Positions 34,361 through 45,990 of a DNA stretch of 64,000 nucleotides are shown here, piece after piece. The notes below the pieces were generated by a model, which made no database searches, had not been told where the DNA came from, and saw only the letters and a program-made list of their open reading frames with translations. The first letter of the stretch is position 1. Each line of letters starts with the position of its first letter. The stretch is from Apoda limacodes (taxonomy: Eukaryota; Arthropoda; Insecta; Lepidoptera; Limacodidae), in contig OX291548.1 in the NCBI GenBank assembly GCA_946406115.1, positions 11,706,373-11,770,372 on the forward strand, written 5' to 3'. A program made the position numbers and the translations under genes.

Positions 34361-36344
34361 CAAGCAGAGCAGGTGCCAATACCTTAATTATTCCCACGGG
34401 CCTTTTTTCTTGTAAATTTTACTTTCCTCAAAACAAAGCGTGCGTTCATAGAACTCGCGGGAGGTAATGACGTGCCTATTCTATCGAGTATCTATAAAAG
34501 TTGTCTGCTTAAAATAAGTACTACGCGCATACAACAAGCCAACAATAACGAATTTTAACTTCAGCCAAAACTTTAATTTATAATTCTCTAGATAATATAT
34601 CTATCTATCTATTTTAAACAGACTGTCTTTAATAGATAATTGATAGAATAGGCGCGTCATGAACGCGCTCTTTGCTTTGAGTAAAGTAAATTTACTAAGA
34701 AAAAGCCCGTGGGAGCAACCGCTTTTGTAAGTGCGTTGAAAAAATACTACCTACTTGTATTATTTGTCACTGCATATAACTGTTTTATATTTTGTCCTAT
34801 GCTTGTGTGTCCTTTTACCCTTTGAGGTAGCATCGCCGGAGGCAGTGGGACGGTCTATCAAAGGCATTTAAAGGAAGTAAGCGGTGCAGGCATAATAAAA
34901 TGTGCTAATATTTAAGTTTCCTGCCACCAACGAAGCGAAGTTTCAACAAATAATTGACTTTGGAGGGAAGGGAGACAGCGTAAATAGATAAATTAATGAG
35001 ATTGATTAGTTTAAATTTATAATATAAGATACGGGAAAACTTGACACAATTTCTTCCCAGGGTTTTGTGGTTCATAAAGGTTTAAGTTGATATAAAATTT
35101 TAACGTGTTTGTTGACTAAAGTGGATTTTAATTTATGATTGATTTTTTTTAAATAAAAAAGATTTGATAATTTTTTTGCCACATTGTTTAGTCTGTTAAT
35201 TAGTTTTTATTAAACATGTTTGTTATATAAATAGGTACTTTGTTTTAATAACCTTTATTTTTTCCACTTATCTTTATTTGTAGACTCAAAATTCAGAAAA
35301 CTATGATTTATTCGAAATATGAAAAAGGCTAAATGCACAATAAGGTAAATACAGGGAGATTGGATATATCCTATCGAATGAACTGTTTAATTGAGTCTAA
35401 ATTTAAAGTCTTTATTTTGATTTTACAAAATTAGATAAGAAAAAATAAGGTGCATATGGTTTTTGTTTTGAAAAATAATAAAGTATAAACTAAATAAAAA
35501 ATCTTACATTGCTGCTAATAAATTTTTACTTTTAAAATATATCACCTATACTTATTTACGAAATGGTGACATGTATAAAGGTCAAATAATAAATAAAAAA
35601 ATAAAGTTTTTGAAATAGAGAAAATAAAAAATATTTGTAGGTATAATTAATGTCAGTAATTATAGTATTTTTCGCCGGATTTTTCATTATATTCCTATAA
35701 CACACAGGACAAAAAAAAATTAAACACGGAAAAACAATAGTGTTTGATTGAATTTTAGGTACTATAAGAATGTGAATTTATATAAGCCATTTCACAGTCA
35801 AGTAATAAATACCTTACCGACTGGGACTGAACTGCGAGTTCAGAGAAATGACCTTACATCATATTGGATGTGCAACCTGCGCCTGCGATGCAATGCTTGT
35901 ATAATGCAAGCGAAGGTGTTAAATATCACAAGGTTTGCAATTTATTCTTAGCTCCTTTGTAAGCTAAAGTACTTGTTCAATTACTTTCTGTTACGTACTT
36001 ATCTACTTACGACAGACTTCTCGAAATCTAATTATTCTCCTTAATTAATTAACTGTTAAATTGCTATCGATCACTTTCTTCACTATTTTAATCAAGCTAA
36101 AATAATAAATCTTTAATTTAATTGTAGATTTAGTATATCTTAATTAGCTAAGTAAAAAAAGGTAGAGTGATTGATACAGGTTTAATATAATGTTTATTTG
36201 GCTACCATTTACTTAGCGAAGTTTTAATACACCGCCGGTACAGAATGTCGTATGACATTAGTTATTGTTTGTATTGTTTGTATAAAGATAATCCATTCTC
36301 CATAGGATATTAAATACCGATACTTTATATTATCCGTACTAAAA
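34361..36344. other. Non-coding; repeat scrap at 34380-34465, no gene seen
   Basis: The first 100 bp pair with 9215-9290 (see there). At about 34550-34615, CAGCCAAAACTTTAATTTAT and TCTCTAGATAATATATC are the inverted counterpart of 38402-38458. The remainder is AT-rich and unassigned. Confidence 0.5.
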
Positions 36345-36432
36345 TTAGTATTATAAATGCGAAAGTTCTCTGTCTGTCTGTTTCCTTTTCACGACTAAAC
36401 GGAGCCGCGGACAAAAGCTACTATACCTAGTA
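36345..36432 (+). repeat. Dispersed repeat family D fragment
   Basis: ATTATAAATGCGAAAGTTCT followed by CTGTCTGTCTGTTTCC and GACTAAACGGAGCCGCGG is a widespread lepidopteran repeat pattern. Related copies are at 49650, 55858 and 59450. Its transposon class is not clear to me. Confidence 0.65.
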
Positions 36433-36889
36433 GCTAACCAGTTAAGTTGAAACAGTCCACACTTTTTAACACTGCCTATAATAAATGAAAATAGCTAAAT
36501 AAGCTAAAACTGGACTACACTAAAACTAAACTAAACTCTAACAAGACTAAAGTGAGTTTCGTAACATATATTTTTTTTCAATTCTTTAAACATTAGTTTT
36601 GCTTTTAAATTGAATTTACTCTAAAAGTTGCGTAGGTAGGTATTCCATTTACACGATCTTAGCCTTACTATTACAATTAACTTACTGCGGCATATTTTTG
36701 GGTAATAAAAGGGATTCATTTTAATATTTAATACTCAAAGAACTTGTAGCCAAAATCATTAAGTCGTCTCTGTATTTAAATTACAATCACTAACAAAAAG
36801 TTGACGGAACTTCCTTACTAAATCAGTCAGAAGGTAGATAAATAATATAGTTCTCAAAATTTCACACCACCTCATGACCGTTTCAAATT

Positions 36890-37030
36890 AGTAATGGTTG
36901 TGGAAGGCGGCTCGACGGCGCGGGTCATGGGTCTTAATTGAAAACGTGCACCACGGTTGTCAGTCGACGATTACACGCAATTAAACAAGTCTGACAATTC
37001 GCAGCGGTTCGACTGAACTATGTCCTGGAT
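36890..37030. promoter_or_regulatory. GC-richer unique block, weak enhancer candidate
   Basis: GGAAGGCGGCTCGACGGCGC and GTTGTCAGTCGACGATTAC are repeat-free and GC-rich relative to the flanks. No frame is seen. Confidence 0.2.
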
Positions 37031-37619
37031 CTGCCCTTCTGAAAAATATCTTTTGTAAAAATATAATTGGTGTAGTTGTACCACTGTGCGCCTATTTAGA
37101 GGATCGTCAAAACTTCGGATGTGCAAATACGGAGAAACTCACCGATTGTAATTGAAAGCACAGTTTATAATAATCTTTCAATACAATTACAAAGGTACTA
37201 ATTTTGAGAGCAATTTACTTCTATCTCCGTTTTACGTGTCACGCACTTCTGCACAGTGCGGCACTTGACAAATAGCAGCAAAGAAGGTATTCTAGCGCTG
37301 TAACATAGATAATTACAATTTAAGAATATGTTTAATGCTGTAACTGCAAGATTTTTTAGTTTTATATCTACTTTCAACTCCATAGCACTTGTACTTTACT
37401 TGGATAACCTTTTACCGTTTTGGTATTAAACCCTAAAAATAAATATACATAGTTTAGAAATTAGTATGTGCATTTTCTTGTTCCAACATTAAATTCCAAA
37501 TATCTTTGTACTGATCTACATTTTTTTAAATTGTACAAATGTTAGTTAGGTAGATATATTATTTCTGTGTAAACTTGCCAGTTGATTCGTGAAATCAAAA
37601 ACTGTTCACATCAAATATA

Positions 37620-37860
37620 GTGGCCGTTTCAAATTCCTAATCCACCGGCGGACATGGTACCGGCAGCGGCGGGAAAATGACGGAAATTGAAAATAAACAT
37701 TTCATCTGCGGGGGCGCACACAGTGCCCAAATTGACAATACAACCAATTTGCCGCACCGTGCCCACCACCTTTGTATGAGAATTAAAAAATAATATTACG
37801 TTTTTTTCAAACACCGCACGTCCAATCTCGAAAATAAACTACGTTCCTTCAGTTCAGTTT
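37620..37860. promoter_or_regulatory. GC-rich unique block, candidate enhancer
   Basis: CACCGGCGGACATGGTACCG, GCAGCGGCGGGAAAATGACG and TTGCCGCACCGTGCCCACC occur in a repeat-free stretch without a supported frame. The short minus-strand frame across it has no domain. Confidence 0.25.
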
Positions 37861-37944
37861 TCTAGACAATTTGGCAATTTAATGGGAAATTTGGACAACT
37901 AAAAATGATTACGAATGTTATAAGGGTATATCCTATTTTATCTT

Positions 37945-38045
37945 TGTTGGGGTTCCGTATAAAAACCTTTATAAAATAACTCAGTCCATATGACCGCCCG
38001 TGTGTCTGTCGCACGCAGCGTCAACTACTATATGCATTGATGCAA
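37945..38045. repeat. Dispersed repeat of the 'gggttccgta' family
   Basis: GTTGGGGTTCCGTATAAAAA and GACCGCCCGTGTGTCTGTCG match hallmarks of this family. Confidence 0.5.
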
Positions 38046-38181
38046 ACTATACAAACGTATGTATTTGTGGTACTTATACGTAAATAAACTTACATAAGGA
38101 TTATTTTGACGTAATAATTATTAATGAAATGTCAATTAAGTGAAAAGTAGATACATAATATTCATAAAAACAAATAAAAGT

Positions 38182-38393
38182 GCATTGTGTATTAAGGGTG
38201 GTAAGGAAAAATTACTAACGAGATGCTATTTAGAATCCCAAGCGAGGGGCTTGATTTGTAATTTCTGTACCGCCTGTGTTTATTTTAAAACATTTGCGAG
38301 TAAATAGATAAAAAGATAAGGGGAATAAATAAATTAACTTACTAAAACACAATTGAAATAACTGGAATATAAGTAGAGGAAACAACTTCACCG
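38182..38393. repeat. Dispersed repeat, uninterrupted copy
   Basis: CATTGTGTATTAAGGGTGG, AGATGCTATTTAGAAT, GTAATTTCTGTACCGCCTG and AAAACACAATTGAAATAACT follow the same order as 33943-34360 but without the SINE. The continuation at 38402-38458 is present at 34550-34615 in the opposite orientation, so the two loci are also rearranged. Confidence 0.72.
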
Positions 38394-38999
38394 ATTTCAT
38401 TTTACCGATTAGATATCTAGAGAATTTAAGAATAAAAAAGTTTTGGCTAAAGTTAAAACTTGTAATTGCTCGCTTGGCGCATAGTTCATATTTTGAGAGG
38501 ACATCTTTTATAATACTTGATAAAATAGACAGTAGGAAATCGTAAGTACGGTCATTACAGACCGTGGGTTCTATAATCCCACGCTTTCCTTAGATAAAAT
38601 AAAATTATATTAAACACATTTTGAATTTGGAAGAAGCACGAATTATACAAATTATGAACAAAAAATGAATAAAATTTGCTAAAAGTACCTACTGACTGGC
38701 TAAATGGAGCTATTCCATAGAGCTATATAATTAAATTTTAATAAAATTAAACAATTTACGAACCTACGTTGCTTCTACTACTATTTTATAAGTTTATAAA
38801 ATCTTTACTACTAACTGATTTAACTAACTATTAACGTTTCAAGTTAGTTAAATGTCGTAACTAATAATAATAACAATAATTAAAAACCCAATTAAAATGT
38901 GATAAATATAAATATATACCACTATTTATTTTTCGCAGTCGATGGTAAAAAGTAGAGTACATAATGTGTGAAAAAAAAAATTATCTTGGTTCCTGTATC

Positions 39000-39063
39000 C
39001 CTCGCTACGCTCAGAATTCTAATCTACAATACCTCGTTACGCTCGGGATTCTAATCTAGAATC
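39000..39063. repeat. Tandem duplication, 2 x 32 bp
   Basis: CCTCGCTACGCTCAGAATTC and CCTCGTTACGCTCGGGATTC start two adjacent 32-bp units. Confidence 0.8.
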
Positions 39064-39986
39064 ATTCTCTTTAATTGAAACCCAATTTAGTATCTCGAAT
39101 TAAATCTTTTTTTTTCACTTGTTGTATAAACTAGTATAAAAACCTTATTGCATTAACCCAATAAAACCCAAGAGCGTGTCAGACACGCATTAACATAGGT
39201 TTGTAGCAAGGACATCTTGTATGTATTGTTTCTATAACTACACCTTTGTACTAATCGCAAATATTAAACACATAATTATAACGTGATCCTTGCTTTCATA
39301 TTATCAAATATCCAAGATTCATATTGTGTTAAAAAGTAGTTTCAAATATTTTAAAGATTGCAGTGTTGTTGCGTTTCGCTCACTCTCTGTCACGCAGGTT
39401 TAAAGTGGTTTGGGAAAAGTGGCTGTTTGAAAAAATTATGATGTAGGTGTCTACCCAGCCGCTGGTGTAAATCTTGAATATATACATTTTCGCATTGTTT
39501 TTAATTACTATTAATTACTTAATTACTATCGCACAGATTATAAAAATCAAATTTCTAGGAATCTCACAAATTAAAACTTTTAAATAAAAACACATTTCCA
39601 TAAAAAATAGTTCTGAAGTAACATATCAATAAATAACTGTTTTTCACGAATTACAGGTTGATGTGTCGATATATCTTGGTTTTCACCAAATATTTAGTGC
39701 ATAAATATTGTTTAGTGAATGATATGGAATCCCTAGTGCACGAGTCCGCCTCAAACTTGGCCGTACCCCTTTTTTCTTTTTAGCGATTATGTTATTATTT
39801 TGTAAATAGAGGCTATTAATAAAAAAAAAGGAAATAATCCCAAAACTATTGAATAAATGTCTTTTTTATTTATATTATTAAATTTATTAATTTTGAAACG
39901 ATTGATATATGGATTTACAGCATGTTGTTATTATAGCTGTATTTGCCAAAGAAATCAAAAATAACATTAGGCTGTGTAAAAAAAAA
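39064..39986. other. Non-coding stretch, no gene seen
   Basis: A terminal repeat scrap (CACGAGTCCGCCTCAAACTT) lies at about 39739. Nothing else recognised. Confidence 0.5.
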
Positions 39987-40288
39987 GTTGAGTCGGTGGC
40001 CGAGGGGTTTAAATTTCACTTCACGTCCCAAGTGGCGGAGGTTCGAACCCCGGGGTTGGCGTGTTCCAATGAGTCTTTTCTTAATTTCTGAAGTACATTG
40101 ATTTATTCACTCATACTATTGGCTTTTTGGTGAAAAAAAACATCGAGAGGAAACCTGTATACGTCATGAAAAACAAAAAGACGTGTGTGATGTCCGCGTG
40201 TGGAATATGGCCCAAATCACCCTCGTTTATGAGGCTAGGCCGTGCCCCAGTAGTGGGGACGAATGAAGGCTGGCGAGACGAGACGAGT
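39987..40288 (+). mobile_element. tRNA-derived SINE, family A, best-preserved copy
   Basis: The 5' head has an A-box-like GTCGGTGGCCGAGGGG and a perfect B-box core GGTTCGAACCCC (40040-40051), the internal RNA polymerase III promoter of a tRNA. The body (AAATCACCCTCGTTTATGAG) and the 3' end (GTGGGGACGAATGAAGGC, then repeated GACGA) follow. It is the reference copy for the antisense copies at 1625 and 56622 and the sense copy at 47617. A 60-codon frame across it is incidental. Confidence 0.85.
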
Positions 40289-40494
40289 TAAAAAGTTACT
40301 TACATGCATCTATAATTTGTAAATATATTTTTTTGTAAAATTATCATGTTTATGCAATAAAGTATATTATTATTATTTGTTAAACACAGCTATCGTTGTC
40401 AGTGTAAGTTAACGAATACTGTCCTATAATAAAACCGTACTGCATACATATATCAATCGCTTGAAAATTATCTATCATAACATAACATAACATG

Positions 40495-40790
40495 TTTGTG
40501 ATAATATCAGAAGTGTGGTGGGAACCGGCCCTCATTAGGCGTGAAGGGTGTTATCACACCAGACAGGATATCCCGATACAACCGCAGCGTTCATTCAGTT
40601 TTATAAAGGAAGCCGGTTTGAGAACACGCTTGTTTCTTTACTGGCAATACTGTTGTTAACTTAGATCGTTTCATTTGTTTTGTGTCAAGTTTTGGATATA
40701 AGTGAATTTGTGTGTGTTTGGATTTAAGTAGTTGAGCTGTACTAAGTGATTTACGTACTAAGAATTTTGTGGTAAGAGTTTTAATTTTTG
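40495..40790 (+). promoter_or_regulatory. Candidate TATA promoter with short 5' untranslated exon
   Basis: A repeat-free, GC-richer block (GGTGGGAACCGGCCCTCATT, CCGATACAACCGCAGCG) leads to a TATAAA at 40602-40607 preceded by TTCATTCAGTT. About 165 bp further on, GAATTTTGTG is followed by GTAAGAG (about 40771), a good donor-like sequence. The stretch between has no long frame. This arrangement suits an upstream alternative first exon of the LMO gene about 20 kb downstream, or a separate non-coding transcript. Evidence is motif-level only. Confidence 0.3.
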
Positions 40791-42789
40791 TATTTAAAAA
40801 AATGTTAATAGCCTTAATTTGTTTGAGTGTTATATTAAGAGTTTTTTGTATTAAAAAGGGGTTTTGTGAATAGGTACGTATAACACGTTTTGTTTTAGGA
40901 TTTTTTTTTAGTTTAGATATAGTAATTAATTTTATTTAATTATAAACAAAGACTAAAGATTTATAGTAAGAGTTTTTACGTATTTAAAAAAAAAGATTTT
41001 TCTTATAATGATTACTAATTTTTTATAAAAGAAATTTTGGCTTTTTAAATTAATACAGTTGGTAGACACGGAGGAGATTTAATATTTTTCAAAGTAGTCA
41101 TATTTTTTTACAGATCTTTTTCACATCATTCAAATATAAGCTATATCTAAACGTTGGCTTACTAAAAAATTACTTAACCTACTAAAAAGTAAATCTTTTA
41201 ATGTTATATTTTTTTAAGGATGAGGTTTCCTGTGGTTCTTTTTCAACGGAAATGATCAGTGTTAACAGATTCTAAAGTTAGTAGTTACTAATTGCTTTTT
41301 ACGATTAAAATGTATTCTTGAAAACTTTGAATAAAAGTAAAATAATAGTTGATTTTACCTAATCATATAATTTTTAGTAAAGTTATACTTGTGAGATATA
41401 TAAATATTGAAATAAAAACTTAGATTAATCAAAACTAAGCCTTCATCAAATGTAAGTTTGAGTTAACATAACTCTAATAATGGGTTCAGAGATCACTACT
41501 ACATACAAACAAACATATTTTAACCTTTAATAGTATTAGTATAGGAGTATAGCCATAGATTAGCTTTCAGTTAAAGCAAGTAATTTTCAATCCTTTCTTA
41601 GTTCTCGTTCGCCTATGTTATAACAGGACCCTCTTTGGTTCAAATTTTCAAGTTCTAAACCTAGAAGTTTCGGCTGTACGTTTATATATCAGTGAGTTGT
41701 TTTATTTTATATATATAGAGAAATTGGTACATAATGCTCCTAGGTATTAAGCTCGCCTAAACAATGTACAAAAGTTTTTGTACAAAAGGATGAAAAAATA
41801 CATACAAATATGTCCTCGAAAAATATCGTGTTTATAAATATTTAAAAATGAATTCAACGTTGCTTTTTACGCAACCGCGACAGATATCAAAACAGGCCAT
41901 ATATTTTTATGTTGAATTTTTTATATATGGGTAAGGGTATACTTAGGTTTACCCGGGTTAACTTAGAATCACCCAAAGATTTTGAATAACGTCCAAATAA
42001 TAAAAGAAATATTTTTTTATTCGGGATTTACCAACACTCACTTAGGTCTACCCAATGCTGCCTGGGTAATGTTGGGTGTTGCGTCATAAAGTGTGCGGGA
42101 GATTCGCAAACTCACGCCCATTGTCACATTGACGAATTGAACTCGTTTGGACGTAAACGCATGTAGCTGCACATACTTTGTCAAATGGTCTTCATAACCA
42201 TTATACACCTTTAGTTACCGTCAGGGTTAGACTGCTTGTCAATTTAATCTACTTGACATCGTCGGACATGTTGACTAAACATATTCCGTCAAAACATTGG
42301 CATGCAAAGATTAAAATGTAAAATAATAAAATTTAAGACTATACTTCTAATATCAGATTAATAGATTTACACATATCATTTTAAATTAAATTATAAATAA
42401 ATGTCAAATGAATTAATAGGTACTAATTTCCATTTCAATATAATATCTCAACCTAAAAATTATATAAAATGTCAAATTATTTTAATTTCATATCTTAACA
42501 AAATTTCAAAAGTGTATAATTATGAGTTTTCATATTAATAAATAAATGCAACTGCTTTCTTAAAACAAAGCAAATAGATGTCATATAACAATAAATAAAA
42601 CAAAATAACATACCTCAGCACTGAGGCTACGGAACCGTGGTAAGCAGTGTGAGCACCTCTCTCACTGACTGTTTTTGTTATTGACTGAAGGGCAAATACA
42701 AATTTATTTAACTTTTTACAAATATGATTACTTTGGTAACATTAAATCCTAAAAATGTTACTTCCTGACCTTTCTTTAATTTTTGTCCA
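40791..42789. other. AT-rich non-coding stretch, no gene seen
   Basis: A short region at 41935-42085 carries repeated 'ACTTAGGT.TACCC' words and an inverted ACCCAATG...TGTTGGGT pair; it is not assigned. No frame or RNA gene is seen. Confidence 0.5.
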
Positions 42790-43220
42790 TCACCTACTTG
42801 TCAAGAGCTGTGTGCTTCCTTTTATTATTTGAAAACTGAATATATTTTTCATGTTCCACAAAATCGAACGCCTTGGTCATGTCAAAGAGGAAACTACTCT
42901 TTTTATCAATTCTTTCAGTAATCCCGTGTATCATCAACATGAAACTAGCTAACGAGGTAGATCTGTTTTTTTGAAATCCGTTCTGTTCTGACTTTATTAT
43001 ATTTTATTAAAAAATTTGTTAATCGGTCTTGCATAGATTTTTGAAAAAATTAATGTCAAAGTTATCGGTCTATAATTTTTTATATCTTTCTTACAATGTT
43101 TATTGTAAAGATGTTTAACTATAGACTGTTTCAATATTTCCGGAAATTCACCCTGACTATAAAAAAGATTACAAGAAATATATTGAGAGATTATTTGTTT
43201 AATTAGGCAATATAGCCAAA
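42790..43220 (-). pseudogene. LINE reverse transcriptase fragment, antisense
   Basis: The minus strand, read from about 43220 down, gives G-E-F-P-E-I-L-K, then K-K-D-I-K-N-Y-R-P-I-T-L and I-F-S-K-I. After two or more frame changes it gives Q-N-G-F-Q-K-N-R-S-T-S and F-L-F-D-M-T-K-A-F-D. N-Y-R-P-I and G-F-x-x-x-R-S-T are conserved fingers-region motifs, and F-D-M-T-K-A-F-D is catalytic box A (first aspartate) of jockey-like non-LTR reverse transcriptases. Box C is absent and the fragment holds stops, so it is dead. Confidence 0.9.
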
Positions 43221-43329
43221 ACAGAATGTTCTGTAACTAATTTAATTAAAAGTAACTAAATTAAGGTTCAAAATAATTGAGCATTAAAACGGCACATACG
43301 AGTTTGAAAATTTAATTTTGATAATAGGC

Positions 43330-43530
43330 GGCCTATTATAATACCGTTCCATAAAATTAATGCGGCAACTAATTAAATTAAACGAATTAGATTAGATGGT
43401 CAAGTAAAAGTAATTAATTTACGTTAATTTAGACGAAGTATTTTTTTAATAACGTTAATTGTGGGATGTAGACAATTACGCGGGTGTATCATTACCGGAT
43501 TAGAATTACGCCACTACTGTACGTACAAAT
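43330..43530. promoter_or_regulatory. Homeodomain-site-rich block, weak enhancer candidate
   Basis: Many ATTA cores (ACTAATTAAATTAAACG, AAGTAATTAATTTACG, TAACGTTAATTGTGGG) alternate with unique GC-containing words (GCGGCAACTAATT, TTACGCGGGTGTATC). AT-rich sequence can produce this by chance. Confidence 0.2.
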
Positions 43531-44290
43531 ACAACCCACTTTTTCTTTTTAACATAGATACGTAACATTACGCCTGTTTCATAAAGAGGCAGGCAGAGAC
43601 GAAAGACTTCGACTTGCCACGGTCCTGGCACACTTCTTTTGCTTCATCCACTCGCATCTTTGCTTTCATAAAATTGAGACGGTTAAGACTGCTCTTAATT
43701 TACCTCTATTATGTTTTTAAAGTGGATTAAAATCTGAATAAGGTATTATGTCAGATATAACATTTTATTCTATTTAGGATAGAAGCTTTTTATTTTTTGC
43801 ACGCATATATTGCTCTACAATCTATACCGAAAATAATTAGGTCTATTTTTCTTTAACATTAACTCAATAAATATTTTTTTACGATCACGTAAAAAAAATA
43901 CTATTAAATACTTACATTGTATTTTACTTCATATTTAGTATTATTTTATAGGTTTTTTATACTTTAATTATATAGCTGTCATTATATGAGCTTAAGCTCC
44001 ATGTTAGGCTAAAAGCGATACTTAATATCGGTTTTTAACTTAGGAAAAAATCTCGGTTATTAATAAATGGATGTACTACTAGGAACTTATGAAGTCCCAG
44101 TACTTCAATCATACAAATACACAAATCTTCATAGAATTAAGAAATACATGATAAATACATAGAAATAATCTTTATAGGTTCCTAGTAATTGGTATTTATA
44201 AAGTTTGTAACGAACGTATTTTCAAAGCTAGGATGTAGACTAGGATGGATGTAGACAGAGCTAAGATGTAGATTGGCCAGCCAAAATCGT

Positions 44291-44361
44291 ACCTCGATAT
44301 CTCAGTGGTAGAGTACTAAGTCGAAATGATAAGGTCGCAGGTTCAAGTCCTGGCTCGAAGT
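44291..44361 (+). pseudogene. Decayed tRNA gene or tRNA-derived SINE head
   Basis: It has an A box (TATCTCAGTGGTAGAG) and B box (GGTTCAAGTCC, 44340-44350) at normal spacing. ACCTCGA at the 5' end pairs at 6 of 7 positions with TCGAAGT at the 3' end, and the T stem is nearly complete. The anticodon stem (ACTAA against TGATA) does not form and the D stem has a mismatch, so it is not a functional tRNA. Confidence 0.6.
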
Positions 44362-44659
44362 TAATCTTTTGACTGCATTTTTACTATGAAAGTATTATTT
44401 ATATAAATGAAAATATATTCGATATGCATCCATATGTGCAAATGTTAGGTTAAATTCTTAGCAACGCTTACGCCAACTATAAGTAAACGATGGAGTTCTT
44501 GCGCAAGTGTATAAGTTACATAATATGGTTTTTTTACCCGACTTCAAAAAATTAAAACTTTTGGAGCACGGAACCTCAAAAACGCACACGCATTATATCC
44601 GCCTTGTACCCATTTACTCACCCAATCAACAAAACAAACTCCAAGTAATCGTTAAAAAG

Positions 44660-44880
44660 GCCGCCTAAATTAATAAATTTTAATTAAATGTAATGGATGC
44701 CACTCGATAGGCCGCAAATGAATGAAATTATAATTGAGTGACTCCCCACAAATAAAAGCAATTTTCTTAAAGCCGCCGCCCACGGTCCACGGGGCAGGTA
44801 ATTTAATTAATAGCTGGAATATCTCTGATTGAACTAGCTCTGACTATCTAATCGAAGTCAGATTAAGCACAGTCAAGCTT
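44660..44880. promoter_or_regulatory. Unique block, weak enhancer candidate
   Basis: Repeat-free sequence with AAAGCCGCCGCCCACGGTCC, GGCAGGTAATTTAATTAATA and CTAATCGAAGTCAGATTAAG. No frame is seen. Selected by contrast only. Confidence 0.22.
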
Positions 44881-45195
44881 TAAGTTTTTCGTTCGGATGG
44901 TTGGAGACTGGACTATTTTATTGTACGAACATTATGGACGTGGAAGGTTACTCTCGACAGTCTTTCTTAATGTGGTGTAAAATCGCTATCAGAGAAACCA
45001 CTTATAATATATACAATTTTATGCTGCACAATTATTAAAATAAATTACTGAAGACACAAAGAATGAAAATTACGAAACTAATAGGTTTTTAAAAATGTTG
45101 CTCACTGCTATAGTGGTTATATTACATGACCCTATTTTTTTACAAATTACGTCTCTTGTCAAAATACACCACAATAACCGACGACCTTAAAAAGG

Positions 45196-45290
45196 TGGCT
45201 GGTGGTGGCTGGATGCGGAAGGCAGAGGACCAGAAGAAATAGCGCGCCATAGAGGAGGTTTATGTTCAGCAGTGGACCAGTATAAGATGG
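45196..45290 (+). pseudogene. RTE-like LINE C-terminus and 3' tail fragment
   Basis: The + strand reads G-W-M-R-K-A-E-D-Q-K-K, one stop, then R-A-I-E-E-V-Y-V-Q-Q-W-T, and a GATGATTATGATG tail follows. It has the same protein end as at 22770-22880, with a premature stop where the family usually has tryptophan. Confidence 0.82.
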
Positions 45291-45449
45291 TATGATGATT
45301 ATGATGAACCATGGTTCGTTCTACTTGCCAAGAATGTGGAATAATTGTTTCAGTGTCATGTATGGGTTTGCATTTACAAGTATTTAATATTTATATTGTA
45401 TATATATACATATATTATTTTTCCTTGTTTTAATAGTCTTATGAATGAA

Positions 45450-45540
45450 ATGAACGGATGTGACGAATTAGTGAACGGATGGACAGACAGACATGTTACA
45501 ACTATAAGGGTTCCTTATTCGACTACGGTACGACAAAAAT
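45450..45540. repeat. Dispersed repeat of the 'gggttccgta' family
   Basis: GAACGGATGGACAGACAGAC, AACTATAAGGGTTCC and TACGGTACGACAAAAA match the family hallmarks in order. Confidence 0.55.
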
Positions 45541-45904
45541 AAATAAATTATGTTGATCTATTGATGGGTCTTATCATAAGCATTTTTTTTATATTTACGT
45601 ACGGAATCTTCAATTTACATATTTTACTCACACTTGCCCTAATATTTTTGTTTTTAGTTGTCTATAATGCTTATTAATATATAATAATAACTTAATTCTG
45701 TAAGTTATGTTCTACCTAAAGCAAGTGTAAGAGTAACTGACGTAGAAATAGAATTCGATAAAAGCACAACATAACAGTTGAGTAAAAAGGTAGTAATATT
45801 TTAGAAAGCTTGTAAAGATCAATTGGCTGCCGGTGGTCATAAATAAGTCATAGATCCCAATAGGATGGGATAGCTTTTGTGTAATCTAATAAATGTTTAA
45901 TAAG

Positions 45905-45990
45905 AATTAGGTAAGTGACACCCTTGGGCGGAGGCGGGCCTCTCGGTGCATTACCGAGGGCGCCTGCATAATGTCGGAATTGACACACGA
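45905..45990. other. GC-rich unique block with an 8-bp hairpin
   Basis: GGGCGGAGGCGGGCC is followed by a hairpin at 45940-45960: CTCTCGGT, loop GCATT, ACCGAGGG, eight pairs with one G-T. It is repeat-free and short; function unknown. Confidence 0.3.

Noticed and set aside
39909..40091. 60-codon + strand open frame
   Set aside because: It runs into the head of a tRNA-derived SINE.
44291..44361. Functional tRNA gene
   Set aside because: The anticodon stem does not pair and the D stem is mismatched; called a pseudo-tRNA or SINE head.
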